DNA of 64,000 bases from Pseudonocardia humida. Lineage in GTDB: Bacteria; Actinomycetota; Actinomycetes; Mycobacteriales; Pseudonocardiaceae. Below, piece after piece: positions 46,246-54,716 of the stretch. A program made the translations under genes and the position numbers. The notes under the pieces are model-generated. The model saw nothing but the letters and a program-made list of their open reading frames with translations. It made no database searches and was not told where the DNA came from. Position 1 is the stretch's first letter. Each line of letters opens with the position of its first letter. The stretch is from assembly GCF_023898865.1 (NCBI RefSeq), contig NZ_JAGSOV010000061.1, positions 1 to 64,000 of the forward strand, read 5' to 3'.

Positions 46246-46698
46246 ATGACGTACCAACTGCTGCGGCTGGTGCACGCCATGGACGGCGCGACCAACGCGG
46301 GCATCCACGACGTCCTCACCGACCTGAAGATCACCCGACCCCTGGCCGACGCGCTCTGGCAGCTGGACCCGGCCGCACCGGCCCCGTCCATGCGGCGGAT
46401 GGCGGCCAAGCTGCGCTGCGACCCGTCGACGGTGACGTTCCTGGCCGACCGGCTGGAGCAGCTGGGCTACGCGACTCGCGCAGCGGCGCCCGGCGACCGG
46501 CGCACCAAGGTGCTGCACCTGACCGCCGCCGGCCACGCGGCGCGGCAGCGCCTGGTCGATGCGGCCACCACGCGTACGCCGATAGCCCGGCTGACCGACG
46601 CCGAGCAGAGTCGCCTACACGCCTTGCTGACCCGAGCGATGGCGGCACCCGCGGCAGCGGACGGACAACCGGAGCGCACCTCCGAGGACCCTGGCTGA
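46246..46698 (+). CDS. MarR-family regulator
   Basis: 150 residues. The winged helix is at about 40-105: APSMRRMAAKLRCDPSTVTFLADRLEQLGYATR, then the wing APGDRRTKVLHLTAAG. N-terminal and C-terminal helices form the dimer region. ATG at 46246 is preferred; GTG at 46231 would add five residues and has no better ribosome site. It is divergent from the dioxygenase/SDR pair, with operator-like dyads between, and probably responds to an aromatic effector. Confidence 0.85.
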   Translation: MTYQLLRLVHAMDGATNAGIHDVLTDLKITRPLADALWQLDPAAPAPSMRRMAAKLRCDPSTVTFLADRLEQLGYATRAAAPGDRRTKVLHLTAAGHAARQRLVDAATTRTPIARLTDAEQSRLHALLTRAMAAPAAADGQPERTSEDPG

Positions 46699-46899
46699 AC
46701 TCGCGTCCGGACGGCTGCGCGGCGAGCGCAGGGCGTGTGAAGACCTCCCGCCGAATGGAAAGAACTCATTATCGGCGCGGCAGGCGCCAGATGTCGCCGC
46801 AGGCGGCAAATGGCCTATCAGGCTTATCCGCTTCACGCCTCCATCGGAAGGAATGTGTCGACGGTGGGCAGGCTACCTCGCAACCGCTACCCTGCGGGC

Positions 46900-47745
46900 A
46901 TGAGCGCGGATGATGGTGACCAGGGCACCGGTATCGACACAACGATCCCGCACTCGGCCCGCATCTTCAACTACTGGCTCGGCGGCAAGGACCATTACCC
47001 GGTCGATCGCGAGGCCGGCGACGCCTGGGTCGCCGTCGATCCGACGATTCTGAGGATCGCCCGCGAACAGCGAGCGTTCCTCAAGCGCACCGTGCGTTAC
47101 CTGGCGGGTGAGGCCGGCATCCGCCAGTTCCTCGACGTGGGCACCGGGCTGCCGACCGCCGAGAACACCCACGAGGTCGCCCAGCACGTCGCGCCGGACG
47201 CCCGGATCGTCTACGTCGACAACGACCCGCTCATCCTCGCGCACGCCCGCGCACTGATGACGAGTACCGAGGAGGGCACGACCAGGTACATCCACGCCGA
47301 TATGCGTGATCCGGCCCCGATGCTGGTCGAAGCCGGCGAGGTCCTCGACTTCGACGAGCCGGTCGCCATCCTCTTCATGGGGGTGCTCGGACATCTCGCG
47401 AAGGTCGAGGACGCCCGGAGAGTGATCCGGACGCTGATGGGTGCCGCAGCTCCCGGCAGCTACCTGCTGCTCTGCGACAGCATCGTGGTCGAGGGTGACG
47501 AGGCGTCTCTTGAAGCTGCCGAGGAGTACGGCTCGACAGGTGCCGTGCCGTACAACTACAGACCGCGCGACGAAGTGGCGAGCTTCTTCGATGGGCTGGA
47601 GCTGGTCGATCCAGGACTCGTGTCGATTAGCCTGTGGCGCCCGGAGCACCCGTCGGGAGTAACGAGGATCGGCCGGTCTGATCCGGAACCTCTGGAGCAG
47701 ACCATTGGTGGACTCGCGCGCAAACCAGCCGTCGCGCCGGAGTAA
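46900..47745 (+). CDS. DUF574-family SAM-dependent methyltransferase
   Basis: 281 residues. Family marks: IPHSARIFNYWLGGKDHYPVDR near the N-terminus, the SAM-binding stretch FLDVGTGLPTAENTHEVAQ, DARIVYVDNDPLIL, and GVLGHL. The family is large in actinobacteria and its substrates are unknown. A -10-like TACCCT (46888-46893) ends 6 bases before ATG 46900 with TGGGCA 17 bases further up, so the message is probably leaderless. No neighbouring biosynthetic genes suggest a substrate. Confidence 0.9.
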   Translation: MSADDGDQGTGIDTTIPHSARIFNYWLGGKDHYPVDREAGDAWVAVDPTILRIAREQRAFLKRTVRYLAGEAGIRQFLDVGTGLPTAENTHEVAQHVAPDARIVYVDNDPLILAHARALMTSTEEGTTRYIHADMRDPAPMLVEAGEVLDFDEPVAILFMGVLGHLAKVEDARRVIRTLMGAAAPGSYLLLCDSIVVEGDEASLEAAEEYGSTGAVPYNYRPRDEVASFFDGLELVDPGLVSISLWRPEHPSGVTRIGRSDPEPLEQTIGGLARKPAVAPE

Positions 47746-47755
47746 CCGACGCACA

Positions 47756-47822
47756 ATTGTCCCCAAGCCAGATTGATCATGCCGTGGTAGGACGAGGCGG
47801 ACTCGTCGTAGCGGGTGGCGGG
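47756..47822 (-). mobile_element. scrap of an IS5-family transposase gene
   Basis: On the minus strand this stretch translates to ATRYDESASSYHGMINLAW, which resembles the C-terminal end of IS5-type transposases (ATRYDKTA.SY..M..LA). Nothing before it gives the DDE core, and no inverted repeats are visible, so only the tail survives. The 160 bases to the right (to about 48000) may be the rest of the decayed element, but no frame is recognisable. Confidence 0.45.
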
Positions 47823-48010
47823 TCATGGGCCGATCCGGGCCCGGCCGGCGGAACTCCACGCCCGCCGCGTCGACCGATCCTCGGCGGACTGGTCAACGAG
47901 TACGACGCCGCCGGGTGAAACCGCTGGTCAGACCAAGTGGCTGGATTCAGGAGCCCGGCATGGCCTGTCGGGTGCGCCGCTCCCTCGCACGCACCCGCCG
48001 ACCCCGTGTC

Positions 48011-49501
48011 TCAGCCGTTCGGGGACAGTTCGTCGGTCCGCGCCGGGGCGGGGCGCCGGTGAACGATGCCGGACAGGGCGACGCCCAGGCCGGCCACGGC
48101 GAAGCCGGTGATCACGACGAGCGCCGGGGTGAAGCCGGCCAGCAGCGCGTCCGGGCCGGTGCGGCCCTCGCCGTTGGCGACCAGGACCGCGGTCACCACG
48201 GCCAGTCCGACGGCGCCGCCGACCTGCAGGGAGGTGTTCAGCAAGCCGCCGGCCAGGCCCTGCTCCGAGTCCGGGATTCCCGCGGTGGCCTGGATGTTGA
48301 ACGAGGCGAAGGCCAGCATGAAGCCCAGGCCGAGCAGGACCATGCTGGGCAGCACCCCGATCGCGTACGGGGCGTCGCGGTCGACGAGCAGGAACAGCAG
48401 GTATCCGACGACGTGGGCGACCACGCCGGCCGCGATGGTCCGCGAGGTGCCGAACCGGTCGATCAGCGGCTCCATCCGCGGCGAGCCGAAGGCGACGATC
48501 AGCGCGGCGGGCAGGAAGCCCAGCGCGGTCTGCAGCGGCGTCCAGCCCAGCACCGACTGCAGGTACAGCATCACCAGGAACTGGAAGCCCAGGTAGCCGC
48601 CGAAGAACAGCGTGGCGCCGAGGTTGGCCCGGGCCAGCGGTCCGGACCGCAGGATGCCCAGGCGGACCAGCGGGTGCGCGGTGCGCCGCTCGATCACCAC
48701 GAACGCGGCCAGCAGCAGCGCGGTGGCCGCGAACTGGGCCAGCGTGCGCGGGGCGGCCCAGCCGACCTCGGGCGCCTCGACCACGGTGTAGACCAGCAGC
48801 AGCATCGCCGCGACGCCGATGACGGCGCCGGGCAGGTCGTAGCCGCCGGTCCGGTCGGGGCGGTCGTGCGGCAGCAGCCGGTGCGCGGCGACCAGGGCGA
48901 CGAGCGCGACCGGCACCGGCAGCAGGAACGTCCAGCGCCAGCCGATCTCGGTCAGCAGGCCGGAGAGCACCAGCCCGGCGGAGTAGCCGCTGGCCCCGAA
49001 GACCGCGAAGATCCCGAGCGCCCGGTTGCGGGCCGGGCCCTCGGCGAAGGTCGTGGTGATGATCGACAGGGCCGCGGGCGCGGTGAAGGCCGCCGCCACG
49101 CCCTTGAGCAGCCGGGTGACGATCAGCAGCGTGCCGTCGTCGACCAGGCCGCCGACCAGCGAGGCCACGGCGAACACGGCCACCGCGACGAGGAACACCC
49201 GGCGCCGGCCCAGCAGGTCGGCGGTGCGCCCGCCGAGCAGCAGCAGCCCGCCGTAGCTGAGGACGTAGCCGCTGACGACCCATTGCAGGGCGCTGGTGGA
49301 CAGGCCGAGGTCGGCTTGGATCGCGGGGAGGGCCACGCCGACCATCGACACGTCGAGCGCATCGAGGCCGACGACGAGCGAGACGGTGAGCAGGACGCCC
49401 CAGAGCCGTGCGTCCCACTGCGTCGATGTCGTGCGGGTCGGGGTCGGGCGGGTCGAGGCCGTGCGGGTCGGGGTCGTGGAGAGCGGTGGGTTGTCGGGCA
49501 C
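48011..49501 (-). CDS. MFS drug exporter, DHA2 (14-helix) type
   Basis: 496 residues. Fourteen hydrophobic segments; DALDVSMVGVALPAIQADLGLS in helix 1 (motif D1), GRTADLLGRRRVFL (motif A) after helix 2, and GFMLAFASFNIQATAGIPDSE, matching the EmrB/QacA group. Such proteins export drugs or metabolites using the proton gradient. The GTG at 49501 has no ribosome site but lies 7 bases after a -10 box, so I take a leaderless start. It is divergent from its presumed MarR repressor. Confidence 0.9.
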   Translation of the reverse strand: MPDNPPLSTTPTRTASTRPTPTRTTSTQWDARLWGVLLTVSLVVGLDALDVSMVGVALPAIQADLGLSTSALQWVVSGYVLSYGGLLLLGGRTADLLGRRRVFLVAVAVFAVASLVGGLVDDGTLLIVTRLLKGVAAAFTAPAALSIITTTFAEGPARNRALGIFAVFGASGYSAGLVLSGLLTEIGWRWTFLLPVPVALVALVAAHRLLPHDRPDRTGGYDLPGAVIGVAAMLLLVYTVVEAPEVGWAAPRTLAQFAATALLLAAFVVIERRTAHPLVRLGILRSGPLARANLGATLFFGGYLGFQFLVMLYLQSVLGWTPLQTALGFLPAALIVAFGSPRMEPLIDRFGTSRTIAAGVVAHVVGYLLFLLVDRDAPYAIGVLPSMVLLGLGFMLAFASFNIQATAGIPDSEQGLAGGLLNTSLQVGGAVGLAVVTAVLVANGEGRTGPDALLAGFTPALVVITGFAVAGLGVALSGIVHRRPAPARTDELSPNG

Positions 49502-49508
49502 GACGACG

Positions 49509-49580
49509 AAAGTACATGCACGCGCATCTAATGCCAACGCATTTAATGTAGCTGCATAAGATGCTTGTGCATGCTAGGGT
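49509..49580. promoter_or_regulatory. phased operator array with divergent leaderless promoters
   Basis: Three dyads of form GCAT-NNN-ATGC/T start at 49524, 49539 and 49554, exactly 15 bases apart (GCATCTAATGC, GCATTTAATGT, GCATAAGATGC). Half-sites continue the same phase at 49509 (right arm ATGC) and 49569 (left arm GCAT). The MFS promoter reads TTGGCA (49537-49532, minus), 17 bases, TACTTT (49514-49509), 7 bases, GTG. The MarR promoter has TAGGGT (49575-49580), 7 bases, GTG. Both promoters sit inside the array, so one protein could repress both. Confidence 0.7.
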
Positions 49581-49587
49581 CGGCGTC

Positions 49588-49971
49588 GTGGGCGACGTGT
49601 CCGAGGTCGAGCTGGTGCGGCGGTGGCAGGGCCTGCTGGCGCGGCACGCCGCGGTCTACAACGCCCTGGAGCAGGAGCTGCGCCAGCACCACGACCTGGG
49701 GGTCCCCGAGTTCGAGGCACTGGAGCGCCTCGCCGGGTGCCAGCTCGGCAAGTGCCGGGGCGCAGAGCTCAGCGAGGCCGTGCACCTGAGCCAGAGCGCG
49801 GCGTCCCGCCTGGTCGCCCGCATGGAACGGGACGGGCTGGTCGAGCGCTCGCTGTGCGAGGACGACCGGCGCGGGATCTTCGTGCGGCTGACCGAGCACG
49901 GCCGCCGGCGTTACCTCGATGCCAGGCCCACCCACCGCGCGGTGCTGGCGACCACGCTCGACCCGCAGTAG
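49588..49971 (+). CDS. MarR-family regulator of the adjacent MFS exporter
   Basis: 127 residues, compact. Winged helix at about 55-105: GAELSEAVHLSQSAASRLVARMERDGLVERS, wing EDDRRGIFVRLTEHG. Two Cys (CQLGKC) lie just before it and another in the wing (LCEDD), which could make it redox-responsive. GTG at 49588 lies 7 bases after TAGGGT, a leaderless arrangement; the frame is open back to ATG 49561. Likely autorepressor and repressor of the divergent exporter gene. Confidence 0.85.
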   Translation: MGDVSEVELVRRWQGLLARHAAVYNALEQELRQHHDLGVPEFEALERLAGCQLGKCRGAELSEAVHLSQSAASRLVARMERDGLVERSLCEDDRRGIFVRLTEHGRRRYLDARPTHRAVLATTLDPQ

Positions 49972-50093
49972 CCACCCCTCGCCGCCCTCGCTGCGCCGCG
50001 ACGGTCGTGCGTGATCTGCCCGGGCTACCTGTCTCGGCGACCACTGCACGCAGGTCGGACACCTACGACCAGCCGGCCCCGCGCCGGCCGAGT

Positions 50094-52553
50094 TCACCGC
50101 TCTTCCCGCTGGCTGCTGCCCACAGCACCTGCGCGACCAGCTGGTCGGGCCGCCGACGGCGCCGACCCCGCCGGGCCGGACTGGACGCCCGCGGCCGCGT
50201 CGCCGAACCCGCACCCTGTTCGATCGCTCTCACCCTCGGCGCCTCCGCCCTCCAGCGGCCCGATCCGCTCGGGAACGCCGCGCAGGCGCTCCACCAGTCG
50301 CTGCGTCGCCCGCGCGGTGATCGCCATGATCGTGAGGTGCGGGTTGACCCCCGTGCAGGTCGGGAACGCCGCGCCGCTGAACACGAGCAGGCCGGGGGTG
50401 TCGTGCACCCGCAGGTCGCGGTCGACCACCGACGTGCGCGGGTCCTCGCCCATCCGGGCGCCGCCCAGGTCGTGGCTGCTGGCCACCCCGCGGTAGCGCG
50501 GGCCGTTCCAGGTCCGGGTGGCGCCCATGGCGGTGAGGATCTCCGCGCACCGGTCCTGCATGAAGTCCTGCAGGCGGTGCTCGTTGGGCCGCATGTCCGT
50601 GGTGACGCGCAGGACCGGCAGGCCGAAGCCGCTGCGGTCGCGGTAGCGGGGGTCAAGGTCGAGGAAATCGGTGGTGTAGGACAGCGAGTCGGGCTGGATG
50701 CGCACGGCCGCGATGTGCTGCCACTCTCGCAGGTGCTCCCGGTAGGCGCGGCCCCACGACGCGACGCCCGGCGGCAGCGGGTCGCGGGCGATCTGCAGGG
50801 GCAGCTGCTGGTTCTCCACGTTGAGGCTGGCGCCGCCGAGGAACCCGTGCGCGGCGCTGTCGAAGCCATCGGCGTTGAAGTCGTCGAGGGTGACCATCTG
50901 CGCGGCCGGCCCGGTGTGGGCGTTGAACACCGTCGCCGGGAAGTGCCCGTAGACGTCGCCCCACTGCTTGACCATGAAGTGGCGGCCGAGCCGGCCGGTG
51001 GAGCCGCCGAGGCCGTCGGGGTGGCGGTCGTCGGCCGAGAGCAGCATCAGCCGCACCGTCTCGAACGTGTAGCTGGCCAGGATGACGGTCCGGGCGCGGT
51101 GGGTGCGCACGACGCCGAGCGGGTCGACGTACTCGACGCCGTCGGCGTGGCCCTGGCGGTCGGTGAGCACGCGCAGCACCCGGCAGTGCGTGCGCAGGTC
51201 GAGGTTGCCGCTGGCCAGCGCCTGCGGCACGGACGTCAGCCCGGGGTTCCAGCGGTCGTCGTGGAACCCGCCGAACCCGGCGCTCCACGGATGGTAGCGC
51301 GTGGCGGGCAGGCCGTTGTACGGGACGCTGTTGACGCACACCGGGGTCGGGTGCGGGTGCAGGCCGAGCCCGCGGGCGGCGGCGGTGAACAGCGCGCCCT
51401 TGCGGGTGGGTCGCAGCGGCGGCATCGGGTAGTCGGTGCGGCGCGGCACGAACGGGTTGCCGTGCCGGTCCCCCGCCACGCCCGCGACGCGTTCGCACAG
51501 GTCGTAGTAGGGCTCCAGCTCGTCGTAGGTGAGCGGCCAGTCGGCGGGCGTCGCGTGCTCGGGCACCGCCGACGCCCCCCAGCGGTCCAGCACGTGGCTG
51601 CGGTAGGCGAACTGGTAGGGGTGCATCCGCCGCAGCGCGCCGCCCCAGTGCACGACGGAGCCGCCGACGCCGTTCATCATGCGGCCGAGGCTGAACGTGA
51701 TCGGCCGGGTCGGCTCGTCGGCGTTGCGGCGCCAACGCGGGGCCTCCGCGAGGAACTTCGGGCCCATGTCGCCGCGGCAGTAGTAGGCGGCGCCGAGCTC
51801 GTCGGGGTGGTAGTCGCCGCGGTGGCGCCACCCGCCGGCCTCGAACCCGACGACCTTCAGCCCGGCGTCGGCGAGCAGCGCCGAGACGAACCCGCCGACC
51901 GCCCCTACCCCGACGATGATGACGTCGGCCGGACCGGGCGGCTCGACGGCCGCGCGCTGCGGGTCGTAGCCGGGCACGTCCGGCGCCGGCTCCGCGGGCC
52001 CGCCGAGCCGGAAGCCCGCGTGGGCCAGCGAGCGCACCTCCCCGCCCTTGTCCGCCGGCTCGTCGGCGCGCTGCTCCGCGGCGGAGTGCTCCAGCCACAC
52101 GCCCGGGTGGCCCAGGAAGCGCCAGCCTGCGAGGTCGCGGTTGCCGCCGTGCGCGGGGTCGGCGAACAGGCCCTCCTGCAGGTGCGCGCGCAGCACGTGG
52201 AAGAACCCGCCCTGCTCGGGCACGTGGAAGCCGGGCAGCCGGGCGACCGCCAGGTCGGCGACGAGGCCGTCCTGCTCCTCGGGGGTGGAGTCGGCGAAGC
52301 CCGTGCCGCAGCGGTCGCGCGCGGCTCGGTCCAGCGCGGCCAGCCCGAGCTGGTAGCTCTCGTGCAGGTGGCGGTCGTGTCCGGCCAGGGCGCGGTCGAG
52401 GAACGTCACCGCGCCGATCTCGACGGCGCCGGGCCCGTCCGCGCCCGCGGGGAACATGCGCTCGAACACGGCCGCGACGGTGCGGGCCTGGTGCGGGCTG
52501 AGGCTGAGCAGCCCGTCGCGGGCCGGGTCGACCCCTTCCGGCTCCGCGGTCAC
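50094..52553 (-). CDS. GMC-type oxidoreductase fused to a gluconate-dehydrogenase subunit-3-like domain
   Basis: 819 residues from GTG at 52553, overlapping the upstream gene by GTGA. Residues 1-170 resemble gluconate 2-dehydrogenase subunit 3 (LSPHQARTVAAVFERMFPAG, GHDRHLHESYQLGLAAL, GWRFLGHPGVW), usually a separate small subunit. From about 210 a GMC flavoenzyme follows: IIVGVGAVGGFVSALLADAG, GGSVVHWGGALRRMHPYQF, and the C-terminal SSHDLGGARMG with catalytic His and TGVNPHLTI with Asn. It has no Tat or Sec signal. The reaction is probably oxidation of a sugar or sugar acid. About 45 residues at the C-terminus are low complexity. Confidence 0.85.
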   Translation of the reverse strand: MTAEPEGVDPARDGLLSLSPHQARTVAAVFERMFPAGADGPGAVEIGAVTFLDRALAGHDRHLHESYQLGLAALDRAARDRCGTGFADSTPEEQDGLVADLAVARLPGFHVPEQGGFFHVLRAHLQEGLFADPAHGGNRDLAGWRFLGHPGVWLEHSAAEQRADEPADKGGEVRSLAHAGFRLGGPAEPAPDVPGYDPQRAAVEPPGPADVIIVGVGAVGGFVSALLADAGLKVVGFEAGGWRHRGDYHPDELGAAYYCRGDMGPKFLAEAPRWRRNADEPTRPITFSLGRMMNGVGGSVVHWGGALRRMHPYQFAYRSHVLDRWGASAVPEHATPADWPLTYDELEPYYDLCERVAGVAGDRHGNPFVPRRTDYPMPPLRPTRKGALFTAAARGLGLHPHPTPVCVNSVPYNGLPATRYHPWSAGFGGFHDDRWNPGLTSVPQALASGNLDLRTHCRVLRVLTDRQGHADGVEYVDPLGVVRTHRARTVILASYTFETVRLMLLSADDRHPDGLGGSTGRLGRHFMVKQWGDVYGHFPATVFNAHTGPAAQMVTLDDFNADGFDSAAHGFLGGASLNVENQQLPLQIARDPLPPGVASWGRAYREHLREWQHIAAVRIQPDSLSYTTDFLDLDPRYRDRSGFGLPVLRVTTDMRPNEHRLQDFMQDRCAEILTAMGATRTWNGPRYRGVASSHDLGGARMGEDPRTSVVDRDLRVHDTPGLLVFSGAAFPTCTGVNPHLTIMAITARATQRLVERLRGVPERIGPLEGGGAEGESDRTGCGFGDAAAGVQSGPAGSAPSAARPAGRAGAVGSSQREER

Positions 52554-53653
52554 CGCCGGCTCCCGCCGGCGCGGTGCGGTTCCAGCGCGGCGAAGTCGAA
52601 GGTGAGCCCGTGGCCGGGGCGCTCGGGGGCGACCGCCACCCCGTCGCTGATCTCCAGCGGCTCGGCGAGGTAGCGCTCCAGCGCGAAGCCGTGCGCCTCC
52701 ATGTAGGTCCGGTTGGGGGCGGCGGCCATCAGGTGCACGGTCAGGTCGTGGGCGCCGTGCGAGGTGACCGGCAGGTTGTGCGCCTCGGCCAGCGCGGCGA
52801 CCTTGCGGAAGACCGTCATGCCGCCGACGTTGCACACGTCCGGCTCGGGGTAGGTCACCGCGCCGGCGGCCATCGCGGTGCGGAACTCGTAGAGCGTGTG
52901 CAGGTTCTCCCCCGCGGCGATCGGCAGGCCCCCGTCGCGCAGCACCCGCACGTGGCCCTCGACGTCGTCGGGGATCGTCGGCTCCTCCAGCCAGACCAGG
53001 TCGAACCCGCCCAGCGCCCGCGCCACCTTGACCGCCTGGTCGACCGACCACTTCATGTTCGCGTCGACCATGAGCGGGAAGCCGTCGCCGAGGTGCTCGC
53101 GCATCCGGCGCACCCGCTCGACGTCCTCGCGCCAGTCCGGGCGGCCGACCTTCATCTTGATCGCCCGGAAGCCCTCCGCGCGGAACCGGTCGGACTGCTC
53201 CAGCAGCGCCTCGACGGGCAGGTCGAGGTCGATGCCGCCGGCGTAGACGGGCACCTGCGGGTCGAAGCCGCCGAAGTGGCGCCACAGCGGCTGCCCGGCG
53301 CGCCGGGCGCGCAGGTCCCACAGCGCCACGTCCACCGCGGAGATGGCCGAGGTGGCGTGCCCGCCGCGGCCCGCGTAGTGCAGGGCCCACCACATCGCCT
53401 GCCAGGTGTGCTCGGTGCGGTCGACGTCCGCGCCGACGACGACGGGCGCCAGGTAGCGGTCGACGAGCACGGCGAACGCCTCGGCGCCGGAGTTGACCGC
53501 GTAGGTGTAGCCCAGCCCGGTCGCGCCGTCGGAGTCCTCCAGGCGCACGGTGACCAGCTCGAAGTGCGGGATCTCCCCGTGCGTCGAGTCGGTCAGCACG
53601 ACCGGCAGCGGCACCTGGTAGAAGTCGGTGCGGACGGTGGTCACGACGGGCAT
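52550..53653 (-). CDS. mandelate racemase/sugar-acid dehydratase-type enolase superfamily enzyme
   Basis: 367 residues; ATG at 53653 with GGGAG upstream. All active-site positions of the mandelate-racemase subgroup are visible: K166-M-K168, metal ligands Asp197, Glu223 and Glu249, and the Asp272/His299 dyad (PEPDVCN, TSHGAHD). That fits a sugar-acid dehydratase or racemase using Mg2+. It sits between the sugar transporter and the GMC oxidoreductase in a LacI-regulated operon, so dehydration of an acid made by that oxidoreductase is a reasonable guess. Confidence 0.9.
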   Translation of the reverse strand: MPVVTTVRTDFYQVPLPVVLTDSTHGEIPHFELVTVRLEDSDGATGLGYTYAVNSGAEAFAVLVDRYLAPVVVGADVDRTEHTWQAMWWALHYAGRGGHATSAISAVDVALWDLRARRAGQPLWRHFGGFDPQVPVYAGGIDLDLPVEALLEQSDRFRAEGFRAIKMKVGRPDWREDVERVRRMREHLGDGFPLMVDANMKWSVDQAVKVARALGGFDLVWLEEPTIPDDVEGHVRVLRDGGLPIAAGENLHTLYEFRTAMAAGAVTYPEPDVCNVGGMTVFRKVAALAEAHNLPVTSHGAHDLTVHLMAAAPNRTYMEAHGFALERYLAEPLEISDGVAVAPERPGHGLTFDFAALEPHRAGGSRR

Positions 53654-53707
53654 GGGCGCTCCCGGGTGGGCAGCGGGCGGTGCGGTGCGGGGGGACGGCG
53701 GCACCGG

Positions 53708-54700
53708 TCAGGTGGGGGCCGCCCGCCGGCGGGTGAGCCGCACCTGCAGCAGGACGACGGCGAGCAGGAACGCGCCGCGGATCACCGACTCCCAGTAGGA
53801 GCTGATCTCGATGACGCCGCGCCCGTTCTCGAACACGATCAGGTTGAAGATCAGCTGCAGCAGCAGGACGCCGACCAGCGTCCCGAACACCGAGCCCACG
53901 CCGCCGGTGAGCAGCGTGCCGCCGACGACCACCGCGGCGATGGCGGTGAGCTCCCAGCCCTGGCCCGCGGCGGCGTCGACCGAGCCGGTCTGCGCGCCGA
54001 GGAACGCCCCGGCCGCGCCGGCGAGCGTGCCCGACAGCACGTAGACCGCGACCTTCGTGCGGTCCACGGGCAGGCCCATCAGCCGCGCCGCGTCCTCGTT
54101 GCCGCCGGTGGCGAGCACGTGGCGGCCGAAGTCGGTGGCGTGCAGGGCCAGGGCACCGGCCGCGAAGAGCACCAGCACGATCCAGAACGACACCGGGATC
54201 CCGAGCAGCGACCACCGGCCGAAGTCCTGGAACCCGCTGGCCGGGTCGGCCACGGCCGAGCGGGCGTCGGCGAGCTGCAGCGCGAGCCCGCGGGCCACGA
54301 GCAGCGTGGCCAGCGTGACCAGGAACGGCGCGAGGCCGTACCGGGCCACGAGCACCCCGTTGGCCAGGCCGACCGCGGCCCCCACGCCGAGCGCGGCGAG
54401 CATCGCCGGCAGCAGGCCGGCCCCGCTGAGCTGGGCGGCGACCACGCCGCCCAGTGCGGCGACCGACCCGACGGACAGGTCGATGCCCCCGGTCATGATC
54501 ACGAAGGTCATGCCCAGGGCGACCAGGGCGTACTTGGCGTCGTCTGCGAGCAGGCTCTGGATGTTGAACCCGGTGGCGAACTGCTCGCCGTAGCGCAGCG
54601 CGCCGAACACGACCAGCACGACCAGGGCGATGAGGGCGCCCTGCTGCTGCAGCACCCGCCCGAGGCGGGGCCGGGGCGCGACGTGGACCGGTGCGGTCAT
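53708..54700 (-). CDS. Rbs-type sugar ABC transporter permease 2
   Basis: 330 residues, about eight or nine helices. RbsC-family marks: MTFVIMTGGIDLSVGSVAALGGVVAAQ near 70 and LATGGNEDAARLMGLPVDRTK, the ATPase-contact loop. It starts 16 bases after the first permease gene. Two unlike RbsC-type permeases in one operon suggest a heterodimeric pore, unlike the RbsC homodimer. Confidence 0.9.
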   Translation of the reverse strand: MTAPVHVAPRPRLGRVLQQQGALIALVVLVVFGALRYGEQFATGFNIQSLLADDAKYALVALGMTFVIMTGGIDLSVGSVAALGGVVAAQLSGAGLLPAMLAALGVGAAVGLANGVLVARYGLAPFLVTLATLLVARGLALQLADARSAVADPASGFQDFGRWSLLGIPVSFWIVLVLFAAGALALHATDFGRHVLATGGNEDAARLMGLPVDRTKVAVYVLSGTLAGAAGAFLGAQTGSVDAAAGQGWELTAIAAVVVGGTLLTGGVGSVFGTLVGVLLLQLIFNLIVFENGRGVIEISSYWESVIRGAFLLAVVLLQVRLTRRRAAPT

Positions 54701-54716
54701 CGGGGACCCCTCCCGT

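Noticed and set aside
50094-54215. A 1373-codon minus-strand open frame as a giant fusion protein
   Set aside because: The part above 52553 is a shadow of the dehydratase gene; the GMC protein starts at GTG 52553 with a GTGA overlap.
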